Positions 61,191 to 64,000 of a DNA stretch of 64,000 bases are shown here, in pieces. Position 1 is the first letter of the stretch, and each line of letters starts with the position of its first letter. The position numbers were made by a program, and so were the translations under genes. The stretch is from Phycisphaeraceae bacterium (lineage in GTDB: Bacteria > Planctomycetota > Phycisphaerae > Phycisphaerales > UBA1924). A model generated the notes under the pieces. That model worked only from the letters and a program-made list of their open reading frames with translations, was not told the DNA's origin and made no database searches. Where the stretch lies: NCBI GenBank assembly GCA_019636515.1, contig JAHBXI010000002.1, positions 1 to 64,000 on the forward strand, read 5' to 3'.

Positions 61191-62906
61191 GTGAAAGGTT
61201 CGTTCTTGATCGCGTGCATCGCGGCGTTGTCGTCGGCGGCCAGTGCTGTTCATATTTTGTTTGTAGATCATTCTGCCCCAGGCGGCGGCACCGGAGAGTC
61301 CTGGGATACGGCCATCAATGACTTGTCCGTGGCGCTGGGCATGGCCGCGACGATGCCCCCGGCCCAGGTCTGGGTTGCCGCGGGAACGTACAGGCCGGAT
61401 TCGGGGACCGGAGATAGAGAGGCGAGTTTCATCGTTTCCCCCGGGGTGAGCCTCTACGGCGGGTTCGGGGGGTGGGAGTCAACACTCGAGCAGCGTAACC
61501 CCCTGGCCCAGAGGACCGTGCTGAGCGGGGACATCGGCCTTGCGGATCAGCCCGACGACAACTCCAGGCACGTGGTCCTGGTGCCGGCGGCCGTCACGGC
61601 ATCAACCGTCATCGACGGATTTACGATCGAGCGAGGCAACGCGAACGGGAGCGTCTATCCGCTCGACAGCGGGGGCGGCATCCTCATCGACGGGGGCAGC
61701 CCGACCATCCGTCAATGCGTGATCCGCTTCAATACCGCCAAGTACGGAGGCGGGATTTATTCACGGCCCGGCTCGCCGACCATCGAGTCGTGCTCGCTGC
61801 GGCAGAACATCGCCACGGCCGACGGCGGAGGCCTGAACGTCAACGGATCGGCCGTGGTCCGTCACAGCGTCTTTGACGCGAATCGGTCCAACTTCGGGGG
61901 CGGGGCCGTGTTCTGCTGCGGCTCTTCGAAAGTCCTCGACACCACGTTCACGGGGAACTTCGCCAACACGGGCGGGGGCGTCTTCAGCCCCATCGGCACG
62001 CTCTCGGTGGTTCGTGGCGTCTTCGAGGGCAATTCGGCGGGCAACGGTGGCGCGGTGAACTCGAGTTCAGCGTCGTCAACGTTCTCGGCCGCGCTGACCA
62101 CGTTTACGGGGAACTCCGCGAACATCGGCGGGGCCCTGCACCTGACCAACGCGCCCCTTCTGTACAGTTGCGTCATCTCGAAGAACACCTCGACGCAGCG
62201 CGGCGCGGGGGCCTATCTGCAAGGGTCGGCCAGATTTGTCAACTGCACGATCTTCTCGAACTGGTCCCTCACGCAGGGCGGCGGCATGTACGCGGCCTCG
62301 GGCGTTCCGATCATCTCCAACTGCGTCCTTTGGAGCAACGCCGATTCCCAGTCATCGACCCAGGCGAGCCAGTTGTCCGGAACCGCGGGTTTGTGGACCA
62401 TCAACGCTTCCTGCATCCACGGGTGGACCGGGTCGCTTGGCGGCGTCGGCAACTTCGGCTCATCTCCGCCTCGCTTCATTGACGCGGCCGGAGCCGATGC
62501 CAGGCTCGGGACGGCCGACGACACGTTCTACCTTTCTCCCGGTTCGGCGTGCATCGACGCGGGCAACACGTCCCTGCTTCCCGCCGATCAGTGGGACCTC
62601 GACGCCGACGGGGACACGGCCGAGTTGGCTCCCCTGGACTTCGCGGGTTCGGTTCGAGTCTTTGACGATCCCGACGCCCCCGATACCGGCCCGGGCCCTG
62701 GCCCGCACGTCGACATCGGGGCGTACGAGCGTCAGGCGGCGTGCCGCGTCGATTTCGACGGGAGCGGGTGGGTTGACATCGACGACTTTATCGCGTTCAT
62801 CGCGGCCTTCGAGGCGGGGGATCCGGCGGCCGACTACGACCAGAGCGGCTTTGTCGACCTCAACGATTTCGACGCCTTCATCACGGACTTTGCGCTTGGC
62901 TGCTGA
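61191..62906 (+). CDS. Secreted beta-helix protein with GC-type dockerin end
   Basis: A 571-residue exported protein starting at GTG 61191 (signal KGSFLIACIAALSSAASA). The opening VDHSAPGGGTGESWDTAINDLSVALGMA is typical of parallel beta-helix surface proteins, and the body has repeated SGGGILIDGGSPTIRQCVIRFN-type coils (VIRFNTAKYGGGIYSR, LRQNIATADGGGLNV, FTGNSANIGGALH). The C-terminus has two calcium-loop motifs (DFDGSGWVDIDDF, DYDQSGFVDLNDF) and ends in Gly-Cys. Function unknown; adhesion or polysaccharide handling is possible for such folds. Confidence 0.83.
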   Translation: MKGSFLIACIAALSSAASAVHILFVDHSAPGGGTGESWDTAINDLSVALGMAATMPPAQVWVAAGTYRPDSGTGDREASFIVSPGVSLYGGFGGWESTLEQRNPLAQRTVLSGDIGLADQPDDNSRHVVLVPAAVTASTVIDGFTIERGNANGSVYPLDSGGGILIDGGSPTIRQCVIRFNTAKYGGGIYSRPGSPTIESCSLRQNIATADGGGLNVNGSAVVRHSVFDANRSNFGGGAVFCCGSSKVLDTTFTGNFANTGGGVFSPIGTLSVVRGVFEGNSAGNGGAVNSSSASSTFSAALTTFTGNSANIGGALHLTNAPLLYSCVISKNTSTQRGAGAYLQGSARFVNCTIFSNWSLTQGGGMYAASGVPIISNCVLWSNADSQSSTQASQLSGTAGLWTINASCIHGWTGSLGGVGNFGSSPPRFIDAAGADARLGTADDTFYLSPGSACIDAGNTSLLPADQWDLDADGDTAELAPLDFAGSVRVFDDPDAPDTGPGPGPHVDIGAYERQAACRVDFDGSGWVDIDDFIAFIAAFEAGDPAADYDQSGFVDLNDFDAFITDFALGC

Positions 62907-62921
62907 TCCGGGAGTTTGCCC

Positions 62922-63905
62922 TCATCGCAGCAGGCCACCCGAGCGGAGCGTGTCGGTCACGAAGCGATCAACGGGGGTGTCCGAGTCGGCGCGCAGGAAC
63001 GAGATCCCCCGGCCCCGGCACTGGGCACGCAGAAGCGACGAGTGACTCTCGAACCTCTCCTTGTATTTCGCCACCACCGTCGGGGACAGCGTCAGGTCGA
63101 CCGAGCGGCCGGTTTCCGCGTCGATCAGGCGGACATCCCCGGCCAGGGCCCCGGTACGATCCGACCGTGGGTCACGCTCGGCCGGCGTGACGACCTGGAT
63201 GCAGGTGGTGTCGAACCCGGCGATGCCTGTCGACGATCCCGCCAGGGCGTCCAGACCACGCGAGCACTCCCCCGGCACCAGAAAATCCGACAGCACCACC
63301 ATGATTCCCCGGCCCGTGCGAGAGGTGGCGGCGATACGCAGCGCGGCGTTGAAATCCGTGACCGACGCGGGTTCGACCCCGTCGCCGGGCTTTGCGTTCA
63401 TGGTGTCGATCAGGAAGCGAGCGACCCGCCGGATCCCCGCCCGGCCCCGCGTCGCGGCCAGCCGGCGGACCGCCGGCGATCCATGCGGAACATACGAGAC
63501 CGCCGAGACCCGGTTCTGATTGACCAGCCCGACGTACGCGACCGCCATCGCCACCCGGCACGCGAAGAGCAACTTGCTCGGATCGCCAGACTCCATCGAC
63601 CGTGACCCATCCACGAATACCTGGACGGACAGGTCCTCGTCCTCCCGGAAGAGTTTGATGAACAGTTTGTCCAGTCGAGCCAGGACGTTCCAGTCCACGT
63701 GCCGAAGGTCATCCCCGGGGATGTAGTCCCGAAAATCGTCGAACTCGACGCTGCGCCCTCGACGCTTGGATCGGCGTTCGCCGGGGAGTTTTCCGGCAAA
63801 CATCTTCGAGGTCAGGACATCCATCCGGTCCAGACGGGCCGCCAGGTCCTTCCCCAAAAGGTCTTCAAGGGTTTGTGGACGAGGTGACCCGGCGACGTGC
63901 AGCAC
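62922..63905 (-). CDS. DUF58 protein
   Basis: A 327-residue DUF58 (VWA-like) protein. The family block SKRRGRSVEFDDFRDYIPGDDLRHVDWNVLARLDKLFIKLFREDEDLSVQVFVDGSRSM is present, with the MIDAS-like DGSRSM. Residues about 150-327 continue as the VWA domain (GIMVVLSDFLVPGECSRGLDALAG). DUF58 proteins usually work with a MoxR ATPase; one exists at 532-1455, far away on the other strand. GTG 63905 is used. It is near the right edge, so upstream partners are outside the window. Confidence 0.92.
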   Translation of the reverse strand: MLHVAGSPRPQTLEDLLGKDLAARLDRMDVLTSKMFAGKLPGERRSKRRGRSVEFDDFRDYIPGDDLRHVDWNVLARLDKLFIKLFREDEDLSVQVFVDGSRSMESGDPSKLLFACRVAMAVAYVGLVNQNRVSAVSYVPHGSPAVRRLAATRGRAGIRRVARFLIDTMNAKPGDGVEPASVTDFNAALRIAATSRTGRGIMVVLSDFLVPGECSRGLDALAGSSTGIAGFDTTCIQVVTPAERDPRSDRTGALAGDVRLIDAETGRSVDLTLSPTVVAKYKERFESHSSLLRAQCRGRGISFLRADSDTPVDRFVTDTLRSGGLLR

Positions 63906-64000
63906 GCCCGGATCGTAGAGTGCCCCCAGCGGAACCGGCCGGCCTCAGGCGCCCGCGTGTATTGTCAATCCACCCCGCCCCCGCCGCCCGATCAACAATG

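Overview
The window is GC-rich, densely coded chromosome, most likely from a planctomycete of the Phycisphaerae/Phycisphaerales type. The main evidence is protein architecture. Three large exported proteins end in a dockerin-like pair of Asp-rich loops finishing in Gly-Cys (the 'GC-type dockerin' seen in that group). One protein is PEP-CTERM-like. A DUF1573-rhodanese-MauE gene set is present. kdsB and a TolC-family lipoprotein indicate a Gram-negative envelope. Housekeeping genes that are clustered in most bacteria lie apart here (atpA, rpsR, nuoH, trmD-rplS, rpsL-rpsG), which is also typical of planctomycetes.

Layout. 1-8.6 kb: a partial zinc-ribbon membrane protein, a MoxR ATPase, a CDGSH iron-sulfur protein, cysteine dioxygenase, a lone F1 alpha subunit, a GC-dockerin secreted protein, a GNAT and a TolC-like lipoprotein. 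8.9-14.5 kb: a GH35-like protein, an HD hydrolase, a PDZ protein, a free-methionine-sulfoxide reductase and ribosomal protein bS18. 14.6-15.9 kb: an intact ISAs1-family insertion sequence with 18-bp terminal repeats and a 10-bp target duplication, which has rewritten the 3' end of a MauE/DoxX-like gene. 16-32 kb: the redox operon (DUF1573, rhodanese, MauE), a dus-TPR-UPF0104 operon, a DUF444 protein, a small-domain-less amidohydrolase, rplS-trmD, a YeiH-type transporter and a class V aminotransferase. 32-35 kb: rpsL-rpsG, then a repeat-rich accessory stretch with a 13-bp tandem array and a GCC-repeat gene whose frame is broken twice. 35-49 kb: an alpha-amylase family enzyme, an ALG10-like GT-C protein, a second GC-dockerin protein, def-fmt-peptidase, a TPR protein, kdsB and an ABC-2 exporter.

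49.2-54.3 kb is the most unusual region. It is a minus-strand, phage-like head module: SPP1-type portal, scaffold-like coiled coil, SU10/DUF5309-type major capsid protein, a connector-like protein and two small structural-looking proteins. No terminase, integrase, lysis gene or recognisable complete tail set is visible. Divergently upstream are two regulators with degenerate (phosphoacceptor-less) receiver domains, one with an excisionase-type HTH and one with a coiled coil and GAF domain. The module sits between housekeeping genes and looks like host DNA in composition, so a domesticated particle or a decayed prophage are the main readings.

55-64 kb: an aspartate-type aminotransferase, a fungal-FCY1-like cytosine deaminase, a lone nuoH, a PEP-CTERM/choice-of-anchor-E-like protein, a third GC-dockerin protein with a beta-helix, and a DUF58 protein. 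No rRNA, tRNA or CRISPR array was recognised by eye. All calls rest on reading motifs; no database search was run.
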